Shown: piece by piece, positions 12,251-24,500 of the stretch
Position numbering within the stretch: the stretch's first letter is position 1
How the letters are laid out: the number at the start of each line of letters is the position of its first letter
Assembly: GCA_030770545.1 (NCBI GenBank)
Contig: CM061109.1
Location: 14,864,001-14,928,000 of the forward strand
DNA length: 64,000 nucleotides
Direction: 5' to 3'
Source of the DNA: Macropodus opercularis
Taxonomy: Eukaryota; Chordata; Actinopteri; Anabantiformes; Osphronemidae
Notes under the pieces: model-generated
What the model was told of the DNA's origin: nothing
Seen by the model: only the letters and a program-made list of their open reading frames with translations
Database searches by the model: none
Program-made: the position numbers and the translations under genes

Positions 12251-13518
12251 TCACTTTTTTGGACAATTTTATTCAAAAAGTTTCATGTTCCCTTTAAAAA
12301 CTTCAAGCATATAAAGCTAGCAGAAGAGTGAAACACAAGAAACGGTTCATCTCTACCTCTGGCTGTACGACTGATACAGCTCTGTGCAACACACAGGAAA
12401 ACACACCATCATATAAAAAAAGAAACCGAAATAGAGGCTGATCCTGGAGTGTACTCAGTTCTGTATGAAGGTTAGAACATGCACATGGTGTAAGAAGGGA
12501 GCTGCTACAGGATGAGATGGGTCAGGACCGTTGATTTGCTCCACAAGCAATAATGGGTTCTAATGCTACAAATGAGAAATAATTACTGACTCCTCTTTAA
12601 CATTAGTCTTACGCTGCTTTTGAAATATAATGAAGTAATTCCCACAGTCCTGCATGGGGTCTGGTTCAGTGCAGGGACTCAGATTGACGGTCCGACAGTG
12701 TCTCAGTCTCGCTTGGAAAGCAGGGATGGTTTTAATCTAAGCTGAGGATGTTGGGATTCGTTGATTGAGGACAGACGCTGCCATCTGTGTCCTTACACTG
12801 ATGAGAGTGTTACTGTTGGTCAAGGTCCTGTGAGTCTGCCCTAGTTCATTCCACTGACTAAGAATGGGTAAGTGTGAGGCGTTGTCAGATGGCTGCTTTA
12901 ACCTCTAACGATGAAGCAGAAAATCTAAAATCTCAGCGTAAAGAAATAATTGTCACTAAACCTGCTTTTTGAAGCACCTCCTTATAAACATAACGATATG
13001 TGGCAGTGATGTCCTGAGGTCACACAGAAAGAGGCACTAAGAGTGTGTGATACAGTGGCTTCAGAATTAAACCATTCGTGTCCAACATTGTGCGTTACTT
13101 TGCGATACTTCATTTTCCAAGCGCCATCTCTCAAGCGTAAATTACCTCAACATCTGACACGTAGCTGGAAAATGCAGTAAAAAAAACACACAGTTTAGGA
13201 AGGATGTAGAGAAGACGAGGTAATGATAACGGATGCGGTGCTGAGCAGCTTTATATGACGCTTACATATAATAAAAAAGCCAAAGAATAAAACCGCCATA
13301 GAGACTCCATAACACATACGGTACTTATGCAATGTTAGGTTGGCTTATTATTGGCCATTAACTCATAATAAGCACTTTATACTGGGTGACACCAGAGGAA
13401 CCACAGACAATTAATAGAAACCGTATTTTTTAGCAAAAAACTAAAGGGCGAAAATCAAGTATGGGTAGCAGGCAGAGAACGGATACGTGACACCACTGCA
13501 GCAGAGAGCAGAGCAGGA
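12251..13518 (-). other. me3: Probable me3 3' UTR
   Basis: This non-coding region lies downstream of the me3 stop on the minus strand. The best poly(A) hexamer on that strand is AATAAA at 12268-12273, implying a 3' UTR of about 1.25 kb. I see no coding exon in either orientation. The boundary with the nxpe3 3' UTR is not fixed by sequence alone. Confidence 0.45.
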
Positions 13519-16500
13519 TCAAACGTCCTGGACCGCCATGGCCTCTGGTGGCCAGCTGTATGTGTCCAGAGTGAAGGAGTCATAATCAGGACTGTAGACA
13601 TGAGACAGCACAAAAGCCTCCTTGTCTTTGGGCTCAGGGTACAGTGAAGCGATGTTGTGCTTGTATGCATAGTCGACAATCTGCCAGACAAGGAAACGAT
13701 ATGAGACAGAAATCGAAGCTATTCAACTCAACTCATGATTCAGACTTTATCTTAACATCCAAGAACATCTAATTTATTTGATCAAGTCATATGAATACAT
13801 TTTAAGTGTAAGATGTGAGGAATAACACCTACCTTCACTGCGATCTTGAAAGACACCTCTCTTATGGTGTTGAGAGGAGGATACAGTCTTCCCTCAGCCA
13901 GGTGCTCCTCTGTTACCATGTCAGATATGGCCTGAAAGAGGGAGACGGAATAAATAAAGAATGAAAAACTTGACGCAGGCAAAGCTTACATTAAGGTCTG
14001 ATTTTATTAACAGATGATAAAGGTGTTTTTAAAAGGCTGATTGACATTTGAGAAAGTGAATAAAAGAGCAGCAGCAGAAAGTACCTCTGCTGTGGTGAGG
14101 AAGATGTCGTCAGATATGTGGCGCACTCCACAGGCTATGACACCCAAAGCCACTCCAGGGAAGACGTAAGCGTTGTTTCCCTGCCCGGGGTAGAAGGTAC
14201 GTCCATTAGCCAGCGTCACCTTGTTGAATGGACTCCCACTAGCAAAGATGCTCCGGCCCTGAAAACACATCACAACACATGCACTAAGTTACATTTTATG
14301 GAAATGCTTGTAGCCTTGAATTGTCTTACATTATTTGGGGGAGAAACACCAACTGGATTTGCTTATTCTAATCTGAATCATTTACGCTTTACCTCTGTGA
14401 GCGTGTAGCATTGCTCTGCAGTGCACTCTGCCTTGCTGGTTGGATTACTCAGGGCGAAAATGATCGGCCTCTCGTTGAACGATGCCATGTCTTTAATAAT
14501 CTTCTCGGTAAAGGCTCCTCCGATGGCAGCCACTCCTTCATTTTTAGGACACACAAGTGAATCCAGCAGAAATGACTTGATTAAAATGTAACAATCGTAG
14601 CGTGAACAAGGCCATTTGTAGATTTCAGATTCATTATTTAATCATTCTTGGTCAAACAGGGGATGTTTCAGTTCATCATACATGCAACGTATGAATGTCA
14701 GACTCATCTGAATCTGTAGTGAAACTATGAAACGGATCAAATAAAAACAGTAAATTAGATGATTTGTAGCAAATTATGAAGTTGTTAAAGTGCTGAGCAG
14801 AGCTGGAGGGAAAAATTCACCTTTAACAGGTTTCTGTGATTTTCCACAACTGGACAGGTATTACCATGAATGGATGAAAGAAACGATGTGGGTTATTAAG
14901 AGCTTTAATATGACATTCAAAACAACAGTGTTTCGTGAGTGTTTCAGGATGTTTATTGTTACGATGAATTCATGAAACCCACACTCATCCATTACGTTCC
15001 AGGTGAACTCACCTATAATAGCAGTGGGCTTGATGGTGTGCACCACCTCCTCCAATGTCTTAATGTGCTGGTGCTCGTGAGCAAACTCCTCCTTCTCATG
15101 GTTCAGATGGCTTCTTCCCTAAAAATGTGTAAAATACGTTTTAAATGTCGCACAGAACCTGCAGTTGGTTTTCAAACAGAGTGAAACGTTACCTTTACAA
15201 TGAGGCCTTTTGAATCCACCATCCAGATTTTTTTGGCAGCTTCTTCTCTACTTACACCTTCTTTGGCCATTGCCATCATAATCAGGTGGGCGATACCCAA
15301 AGCAGCCTGGTAAAAAAAAAAACCTTAGTAGATGAGCCACAGTCTTATCCTGTGGGGATTAACAGCAGCTGAATAGATTTCTGTCTAAATCTTCTCACCT
15401 CGCCTGCCCCCTGGAAAACAAAAGTGTGGTCTGACAGTTTGTTCTTGGTGATCTTCAACGCAGCCAAGATCCCTGCAACAGCTACCGAAGCGGTGCCTGG
15501 AGGATAAAGTAAAACAACTGAAGGAACGATGCGGACTGACTAAAGAAACCTTTAAATGCTAGAACTGTCATTTTAGTTTACACAATTCCATTTCCAACAT
15601 TAATCGAAGTTTGCATCAGTAGGTTAAAATTTAGTTAGGTTCGTGTTACGTTCACGTGGATGTTAAAAATGTATAATGTGTATAAAATGACACAGCTTCA
15701 AATACCTTGGATATCGTCGTTGAAGGTACAGTATCGATTCCTGTATTTGTTTAGAATGCGGAAGGCGTTGGAGTTGGCGAAATCCTCAAACTGAATCAAA
15801 CAGTTCATTCCATATCTGCAGGAAGACGGCGACCGGTCAGACGCGAGGGTCACCTGCATGGGCTGCTCATTTACTGTGCGTCTCTACTCACTTGTCTGTC
15901 ACTGCCTGCATGAACTCATCAATCAGCTCGTCATACTCTTTCCCTCTTATTCTCTTGTGCTTCAGTCCAATGTACAGGGGGTCATTAAGCAGTGCCTGCA
16001 CCAAAAATGCTACAGTAAATGAATGCGTATAAAGTCATATCAGTAGTCCTCTGAACTCATTTGATATGTAATCTGTTCTGATTAGAGGCTGACAAAAAGC
16101 GCTGCGCCAGCTCATAAAAGCTGATTACAGTCTGTGTTCGCACCGACCTGGTTGTCAGTGCCAACATCCAGCAGCACAGGGAGACACTGCTGTGGTCGAA
16201 CACCTCCACAGGCTGTGTAGAGCGCCAGCTTCCCGACAGGAATCCCCATCCCATAGCTACCCAGGTCACCCAGTCCAAGGATGCGCTCACCATCTGTCAC
16301 CACAATGGCCTACGTGGAGCCAAACATCAACATAATGTTACGCTACTAACGCGTGAGTGTGTGTGTGTGTGTGCACACGCATGGATTGAGGGACTAACCT
16401 TTATGTTTTCTTCAGGCCAGGAGTTCAGCATAGTAGCAATGTGGCCTCTGTCGTGGATGGTGATGAAGAGCCCTCTGTAAAGAGAAGGACAGGATGAAAC

Positions 16501-19500
16501 ATCATTCAGGATTGATATATAGTTTGCTACTGAGAGACAGACATGAGCTAAACGCTGGCACATACATTGAGGTAAGTTGGAGTTTTGCATTCAAGCTAAA
16601 CTGGATGCACTGACACCATCTTTATGGTAGCAACGTCAGCACTATATGTCCTGCAACCCACTGATCAAATTCTGAAAAATGATTGTTAAGTTTGTTATCT
16701 ACATGAATGAGGAGGACGAGGCCCCAATAACAACTAGTGTGTAAACTGTGCTCTTCAGCTACACTGTCGCTCACCGCGGTCTCCGGAAGGCAAGTCCGTA
16801 CTGCTGACACGCCAGGCCGACGGTGGGCGTGTAGACGATGGGCATGAACTCCTCAACGTCTGAAGTCAGCAAGCGGTAGAAGAGCTTCTCGTTTCTGTCC
16901 TGTAGAGTCATCAACAGGATGTACCTGGGAAACAGACGCCGATCAATGAAACCTGACATCACGACTGTTATTCTAGGAAGAAGCTAAACCTCTGCTGAGA
17001 TTTTTATCGTTATCTGGTCTGACATATTTAGTGTTGCCTAATCTTTGTTACATTCATATTTTACTGAATTTGTTCCATCAGTTTCCAGTTATATCATTCA
17101 AATTAATCTTCTCAGTTTCACACACATTTGCAAACCACTTTGAACTGAAATTGAAAAACGTCACGCAGACAAAGTTTGATACATACAGACATAAAATATG
17201 AGAATAAAAACAAAAGAAAGGCAACACAACGGGGAGTCAAACTGGGTGTCCTGCATATGTAAAACATGTGTCTACAAAGCCTCTGGTCTCCACTTTAATA
17301 ATCTTTGATTCAACAGTAGATGCACTCTAGTCGTGGGATACATCACAGAACGGCCAGTGGGTGCAACAGATGTGACTAAAGAAGATTTAACCGGAGTAGT
17401 GGGCCAGCGGCAGCTACTGTGCAGCGTGACGTTCCTAACGGGACCTCACAGTGCAAATAAGTGTCTGCGTCTGCGTCTCACTTGTCCAGAGGGTTGGTGC
17501 GCGTTTCGTAGCTCTTCATCACGCGCAGCACTTGCACATCCTGGGAGAGGAAGCAGGGGGGCAGCAAGCCGTGGATGCCCAGTTGTAAGCGCTCCTCCAG
17601 AGTGAATGCCATTCCCTGCAGGGTGGAGGAGGAGCAGTTACACAACACTACAGACTGAAGTCCACATACTAAATAAGACATCCCACAATCCAGACCACAG
17701 TGACTCATGTGTTAGTCATCACGTTGTTTGGCTGAGATTCATATCCACACCCAAAGCCAATGGCCTTTTTAAAGTACTTGCTTTTTCGTATGGAAACACA
17801 AGAAATAAAAGGTAGCACAGAAATGTCATACAAAGGTTTTAATACCCGAACACAGAGACAAGCTTTTACTCTGGTAAACAGCCTTGTACCCCTCAGACCT
17901 CTGGGTTATGGTTACTGCTGCTCCTCTGGCTCGATGCTGGCAGGCTTCCTCACAGAGTGACTGAAGTGGGGTGTGAGGTTTAATCTATTTATTCTGTCCA
18001 ATAGCGCAGGAGCCTGAACCCACTCCCCTGACAGCTTGACGTCTGTTCTATGGCTCTGCCCGCTCTGTTTCCTCTGGATTTGCTGAGCCACACTGGCCTT
18101 GTGCAGTGCAGGTAACCAGGTTTTGAACGTACTTTTGTTCTGTTGAATTATTCATGTTGGTATGATCTGAGAAATATGATACTGTCTGTTGTTACAGTGC
18201 TGGAAAGAATTCACTTGTTCCACACGCATACTTTCCAATTAAAGGCTATTTTTATATTCCACAATAAACAACTGAGGAACAAGGCACAGCTTTTAAACAC
18301 ACACTGTATAACAGCATTAACTGCAGCTGCACAACAGAGGGTCAAGGTTAATAAAATCAGCACACCCACACCACAAATAAGAACTAAAACCCTTTCAGGT
18401 CCATATGGTGTTAAAGAATTACTGCTTATCCACATGGCCAAAGAGAAAGTCACAGATTAACAGAGGTTAATTAAACCTATGAGAGCGAGCAGGTAATACT
18501 GGACTAAAGTAAATCCATTAAGGACCAGCGACAGTAATTAACCTGGCCTACGTGGTTGCCTCCAAGACACAAGGACAAAGGCAGAGAATAAAAGGCCTAG
18601 AGAGAATAAAAAAGAGTTTACTGAAGTGCTCTGGTGTGAAGCTATGGGATGTTATACATTGTGAATCTGAGTGATAAGTGCAATTACTTGCACTTTTGCA
18701 TATCGGTTTACATTATAGAACATACATGCTAAAATACAATTGTGAAGCATACTCCAAAATTCAAACCACCACTTTGTTTCCTAAAGTGAGCCAACTTTTA
18801 CTTTTCCTTATCTAAGCTGTACTCTACTTCCTGACTGTTCGCACTGAGCTGACCTGTGAGTCAGCGTAACTGCTGACTGGGCATCCGCGGTGGAAGGAAC
18901 TGTGGCCGGTCTCCTATCAAACAGTGCTATAAAGTAGACTTACGTTTTATTATCTGCCCTGCTGCAGACACGTAGCATTGTGAAGACAGGAATAATGCTA
19001 TTCAGCGTGTACGCTGAAGAGGAGATTTATTAGAGAAGGGCTGGTACCTTAAGGGTAACTGCCACATTTTTGGGATACTGCTTTAATCATGCATCATGTA
19101 AATACCACTATAGTAATGACATAGTTAGAATTACTCTATTCAAGTACCCAGATGTCATTTTGTACACAGATAGAGAACTCAGGGCCTGTTTGGCTGCATT
19201 ATCCGCAGTACATTACAATTACAGCTGTGGCTCTGAAGCTATCATTTCCTCTGCCTGTGGTGTGCATGACCCACACATAAAAGTAGTGCTATTAAAATCT
19301 GAATATATGTTGTACATGCAATAGTTTATCATATAATCCATTAGCTGAACAACAAAAGCACCGGCATCAAAGTCACATTTTGGAGAGAAAAGACATTTTA
19401 AATGTGAATGTTTATCATATTGCTCTGTGGAATAAATGTGAACTTGTCCATTCTTTTGTGTAGATGTTTACATGAAGGACTCGTGTATTCATTCATATGA

Positions 19501-19737
19501 GCACAGGTCACATTAGTGAGTCACCTTGTTGAGGTGCGGGTTTCTGGTGATGTCGTAACCCCGCTTCTTGGTGCTGACGCTGCCTTTGCGGGTCGTCCCG
19601 GCGTGGCAGACCCGCACCGCCTGGACAGAGGCCCTGTCTGCAGCAGGGTGACCCGCGGAGCCGGCGAACACCCCCATCCCGCCCGCTGCGGTGCGCCTGC
19701 ACAGAAACAGCGCGGCTCTGCCCGGGAGAGAGTTCAT
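13519..19737 (-). CDS. me3: NADP-dependent malic enzyme 3, mitochondrial
   Basis: Malic enzyme decarboxylates L-malate to pyruvate and makes NADPH; the ME3 isoform acts in the mitochondrial matrix. Coding exons, in transcript order, are 19525-19737, 17482-17615, 16775-16924, 16399-16474, 16148-16309, 15892-15995, 15706-15815, 15399-15496, 15193-15306, 15013-15118, 14393-14535, 14085-14258, 13833-13931 and 13519-13680. They give about 614 residues in frame (human ME3 604). The N-terminus (MNSLPGRAALFLCRRTAAGG) is rich in Arg and Ala and lacks acids, as in a mitochondrial presequence; this separates it from cytosolic ME1. Family blocks include KKRGYDITRNPHLNK, VYTPTVGLACQQYG, GERILGLGDLGSYGMGIPVG, CLIQFEDFAN, FNDDIQGTASVAVAG, the FQGAGEAALGIAHL dinucleotide-binding motif and GNNAYVFPGVALGVIA. 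An in-frame upstream ATG at 19800 falls in the 5' intron, so MNSLPG is the start. Confidence 0.95.
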
Positions 19738-20420
19738 GATGCCTGCAGACAACCAGGGAGCAACGCGCTCGATGAGAAAGAGAGTAAATGAAACGGTCAA
19801 AACAACGACGCACGACCCGGAAAGACCAGCGGGTTCAGCACATCTAGCCTAAAACTAAATGGGAACCTTTATAGGAGCCACTCATTAGCCACAGTGATGA
19901 GCAGGAGAGACTCAATTCGCTCTTGATACGAATGTATAATAATGTAATAGTGTCGCTCGGGTGGAGGTTAAACCGGCATCCGCTGAGTTTATTGTGTTTA
20001 GGTAAAACATGCATTAGCTCAGCTAGCTACTGTTTAGCTGCCTGCAGCCCTTATGATAATTAATGTTTTCCTTATGGAACAATCTGCGCAGCGGCTAATG
20101 CTAAGTCGTCGGTAGCTAACATTTAGTGAGTCTTACCTGAAGACGACGCGAGGCTGCTACACGGACTTCAATCCTCAGACGGCAGCTCTCAGTCCGGTGC
20201 TGGATAAATGGTCGCTCGTATCAGTGGATGTTGGGGAGGATCGACTGCGAACAGCTGATCCAAGATCATTGACATTGACGGTTTCACTTCCTCCAGCCAG
20301 TCAGACTCTAAGAGCTCTACCGGCCGCCAATCAGAGGGCAGCATGGATGTTGGCTCGGAGGCCCCGCCCCCTGCCTCTTCCTCCTTTCATACAGTAAACA
20401 CAGGCTCCATCTTCAGCTCA
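19738..20420 (-). promoter_or_regulatory. me3: me3 promoter region with non-coding first exon
   Basis: A CAG acceptor at 19743-19745 opens the coding exon (its last five leader bases are 19738-19742). A CAG|GTAAGA donor at 20135-20139 closes an upstream leader exon whose low end is 20137, leaving an intron of about 395 bases. The surrounding DNA is CG-rich with a GC box (CCCCGCCCC, about 20362-20370). The true start site is not visible; exon structure is inferred from splice signals. Confidence 0.5.
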
Positions 20421-21035
20421 ACATCTGCTCCTCAATAGTTTGAGTAGAGCTATTAAAGGCCCCAATCTCACCACTGTTACATTACTTCAGTTGGGTGTTG
20501 CGCAGTGTTTATGTTTAATACACAATGACACTGTTTACGTCTTAGTCATGCACGTAAACACAACAGAGAATAGATCACACCTGTGGCTCCCTCTGCTGAA
20601 CGCACCGTCTGGTTTGACCTGTTCTGTACAGTTGGCCTGAAGTGACTGTACTCACAACTGGCCAAAATGACTGGGACATCGTTCATGTCGGGTAACGACT
20701 GTAAATTATGGACATCAGTCTAACATACATGAAATAATGATGGGTTTATGCAATTTGGCATGAGTCTACACTACAAGACCACACACATCATCTTGTGTGT
20801 GGTCGCAGTGCGTGTCTGTACACAGCTGAGTTATTTGTATAAATACGTTTAAACCCTGTAATGAGGTAAAGTCAAAAGTTAAATCCCTGGATCAAATTGT
20901 AGGGAACATCTTTCATCATAGATGCAAGTTTTTTCAATCATTCTATATATATATTTTTTTTTTTTAAGGCATCACCTCTCTCTACTCGGATTCACTAACA
21001 ACAAGCCCACTTCACACTAACTGTATCTGAAAAGA
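20421..21035. other. me3-ildr1 spacer
   Basis: No gene is seen here. It contains a small perfect hairpin (arms 20777-20787 and 20794-20804, built on GACCACACACA) and a T/A-rich run near 20945-20966. The left end probably includes upstream me3 promoter sequence, and the right end abuts the ildr1 3' end. Confidence 0.45.
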
Positions 21036-21041
21036 TTTATT
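21036..21041 (-). terminator. ildr1: ildr1 poly(A) signal (AATAAA)
   Basis: A perfect AATAAA on the minus strand lies about 470 bases beyond the ildr1 stop codon, fitting a short AT-rich 3' UTR (21042-21508). Confidence 0.6.
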
Positions 21042-21508
21042 AAAAACCAACATTCCATTACAGAAAGTTATGGAACCCAGGTGGGAATGAGAGCAAAATG
21101 TCACAATGCTTTCCAATGCTTCAAATACAAAAAAATGCTTTAAATACTACAGGGAATTATGCAAAAATTAAACAAAACTAAAACTATATTATCAGTCTAC
21201 AAAAACACAAATAACAGTGACTACAAACAGATAAAACACAAATTAATGGTCTTGTTAACAAGAGACAAAGGTTTATATAACAGAGAAACGGCTACAATTT
21301 ACACCATCAAACTTTTTTTTTTATGCAAACAAATACTATTTGTGTTACAATTACAGTCACTACGTATCTTCAGTGCTTTCTACAACAAATAACTAAGTCC
21401 TTCTATGTTGATTGAACAAATTCATGAACCAACCGTGTTTGCCTTCATTTTCAGTGTTCTGGAAATATTCAGGAAATGATTTAAAGGGGATAAAAAAACT
21501 GAAATGCT

Positions 21509-24500
21509 TCATATAACTACACTGGTGGGGCTACAGGAGCTTCGATCCTACGAAAGAAAAGTGAAAGAGGGTGTGGTTTAGTTAAAAAGTGATGATGAAA
21601 TGGTGAACGCATACACAAGCACAATAACAAGAACAGAGAGTAGAACTAAATGTTAGTTAAGACAGAGAACAGTCAAGAAAAAAGACAAGACTAATATTCT
21701 TCAGCCAGACTAACAACTTCTGAGGCTGCACTAACAACAGCATGCTCTTCACACCAGTTGCTGCGTCTCAAATCCATACAACTACACAGTTGTGTAGTAA
21801 TAAAGAGATTTAAAGACAAAAGCATAAACAGGTTAAGTCCCAGAGAGAGAAAAGAAGGAGTTAAAGTTAAGGAATATCCCACATTACTACAAAGGTTACT
21901 GCAAATCACTGAATACTTACTAAGTTATTTCATGTCTTAAAAAGTATTAAATTCAACCCTGCAGTGTCGCCTGAGGAAGTCAAAGGAGCACCACAGTCAG
22001 TAGGATGAACGTCAAGTGAATTCACTAAATAGCTGCTGAGATACTTCAGGTATTACCCAGCTCAACGCTGTCATCTGTACGTCCACATTGTTAGCATGAC
22101 AGAAACAAGATATGAGAAGATGAGTGCAGTTCATTGTTTGTGTGTGGAGCTTACCGAGAGGCAGGTGTAGTTCCTCCGCCCATAGCTGTTCCCAGACTCG
22201 ATCTCAATGGAGGAGTAGCTAGGGGGCTTCTCCGACTCATCCCTCCATTTGCCTCCTTTTCGTCTGCTGCTGCTGTTCTCCTCATCAGACCTCCAGGACT
22301 CCCTGCCACGCTGAGGAGGCGAGTAGCTTCTCTCCCTCCGAACGGCTCTGCTGTGCAGCTCCTCCACCAGGTTGTGATGAGTACGCGTGGATCCATCGCC
22401 TCTCCTCCCGGCTGAACTTCCTCTGTCTTTCCGCCGGTGTGGTGCTTTTCCTCGCCTGTTCTCCAAATCCAAGTCATCACTGTAATCACGCAAGATTCCC
22501 CGTCTGGGAGGGGAAACGTCCCTTTCTCTGTACCCACGACCGTCGCGAGGGAAGCCGCCTCCAGAGCGATTTGTACTCCCACTGGAGTGGCTGGACATTC
22601 TGATGCCACCCCGTGCCCCATCTCCACCTCCACGCCCCCTGTGAGAGGAAAAGCTGGGCACACGCTGGATGATAGGAGGCAGGGTGATCACTCTCCTCTC
22701 TGTACCTCTGACCCCCATCTCATCCAGAGCTGACAACATACTTGGGGGCCCGGTACTGTGAGGAACTGCTGGAGGAGCTTGTGCCTGGGGATAATGATGT
22801 AGTGGCAGCATATTCTGGGCCATGTGTGGAGCCATCGGAGGAACACCTACATCCAGCCCCCTAATCTGGTTCTCCAGGTAGTCCAGCACATGGTCGTGGG
22901 CTTTGCTGCCATGTGCTCTGCTGGTGACATGGTGTGGAGGAGGAGGGGGCTGCTGCTGTAGGGGCATAGGAGACAGCTGCAGGGGAGGCATGGCCAGGTT
23001 GTGTTTGACAGGATGGTCAGAGTAAGAACCTGGAACAGCAAAAACATAAAATGTGACTTTTGGAACATAATTAAATAAAAAGGTTTTGGCAATTTTGGAC
23101 ATAGAACGGTAAACATAAAATTGACGTATTGCTCCGTAAAGCTGACAGACTGCTGCCACCTGCTGGTACAGAGGGTTTATATGTCTCACCTGAATACAGA
23201 ACAGGGACACCATGAGAAGAGGCATTGGAGCTGATGGGAGCATAAATGGGTTGGCCATTCATCCAGGGAACCATGGCCTTTTTAGCCTCCTGTAGCATCC
23301 TGTGCTGCATCACAGCTGAGATGGAACCAGAGAAGAGAGGTGGTGAAAAGCTGTGCATGTGACTGAGCTTAGGTGAGCATGTTTAACTCTTGTGCAGCCT
23401 TCGAGGGGTCAAAACGACCCCACTGTAAAATAGGGGGGCGCTCAAAGCTCAAAAACACACACATGGGTTGGATAAAACAGCCTTCGTGGGTGTTACACCC
23501 AAGCAATGAACACATGTGGGTCTTCTGATGAACAAGTTCATCTAGATAAAGCGTGTTGTGATTTATCGTCTGTCTGCGGCTGTTTTATCCAACCCTTGTG
23601 TGGTTTTTGAGCTCCCCCTATTTTCATTTTGACCCCTCGAAGGCTGCACGAGGGTTACAGAGATAAGTGTGTCTCCAAAATGATTTCATCGAAAACCTTT
23701 CTTTGCTCAATGAGTATGTTTCAACTCAAATGAGACACACATTGACACCACATACAAATAAAGTTAGAGCCTGACATTCCTGTTGTCAGTAAAGCCTCTT
23801 CAAGACAAACGCACCTTTCTCCGGGCAGCAGCAGGTCTGGGGGCAACAAGGGCAGCGAACGTAGCAGTAGCACTTCTGCGGGCAGCACTGACACCAACAT
23901 ATGCAGATGAGGATGATGAGCAGGAGGGCGCCGAGGATGATGAAGAGGACAGTCAGCCAGTCTGGAACAGGTCAGAGGAAAACATGTTAAAGTGTTGAGT
24001 CCCTCCTCAACTTTCATAAGAGACACTGTTCGGACTCAGCTTACTGTACACGATGAGTTTGACTTCTTGATCAGAGTCACCAGTCGTGTCACCAGTAGCA
24101 TCGATGGTGCAGAAATATACACCGTTATCCCACCACATCACCTCAGTGATGGCCAGGTCGGCCTCTGTTGGCAGACAGCGTCGCATTAGAGCTACAAGGT
24201 ACTTTGTGTGTTACCACGGTGGCATCAAACTTACGGTTTAGAATAGTAATCCTGCGGTTTCTGTAGTCCGACCCCAGCGAGGGCTGGCTAGTGCCCTTCT
24301 TCTGGATCACTGTGCGAATGGTGCGCTGGCTGTCAGGGCAGTCATTGGTGGGGTCCTGACCCAGCTGCAGAGCTGCCTGATAGCCTGAACGCAACAATAC
24401 AATCAATGTATTACTGCTTAGTTACTTCTCATTCCTTCATGATATCTGTGGTGGTCTGGGGTCAAACTGCCTTTCAGTCCATGTGCTGCTGGCAGTAAGT

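Noticed and set aside
19738..19800. In-frame upstream start for me3 (MTVSFTLFL...)
   Set aside because: It falls in the 5' UTR intron before the CAG acceptor, so it would not be in the spliced mRNA.
22134..22733. Plus-strand open frames opposite the ildr1 tail exon
   Set aside because: The minus-strand frame encodes the conserved ildr1 tail; the opposite frames arise from its biased Arg/Pro/Ser codons.
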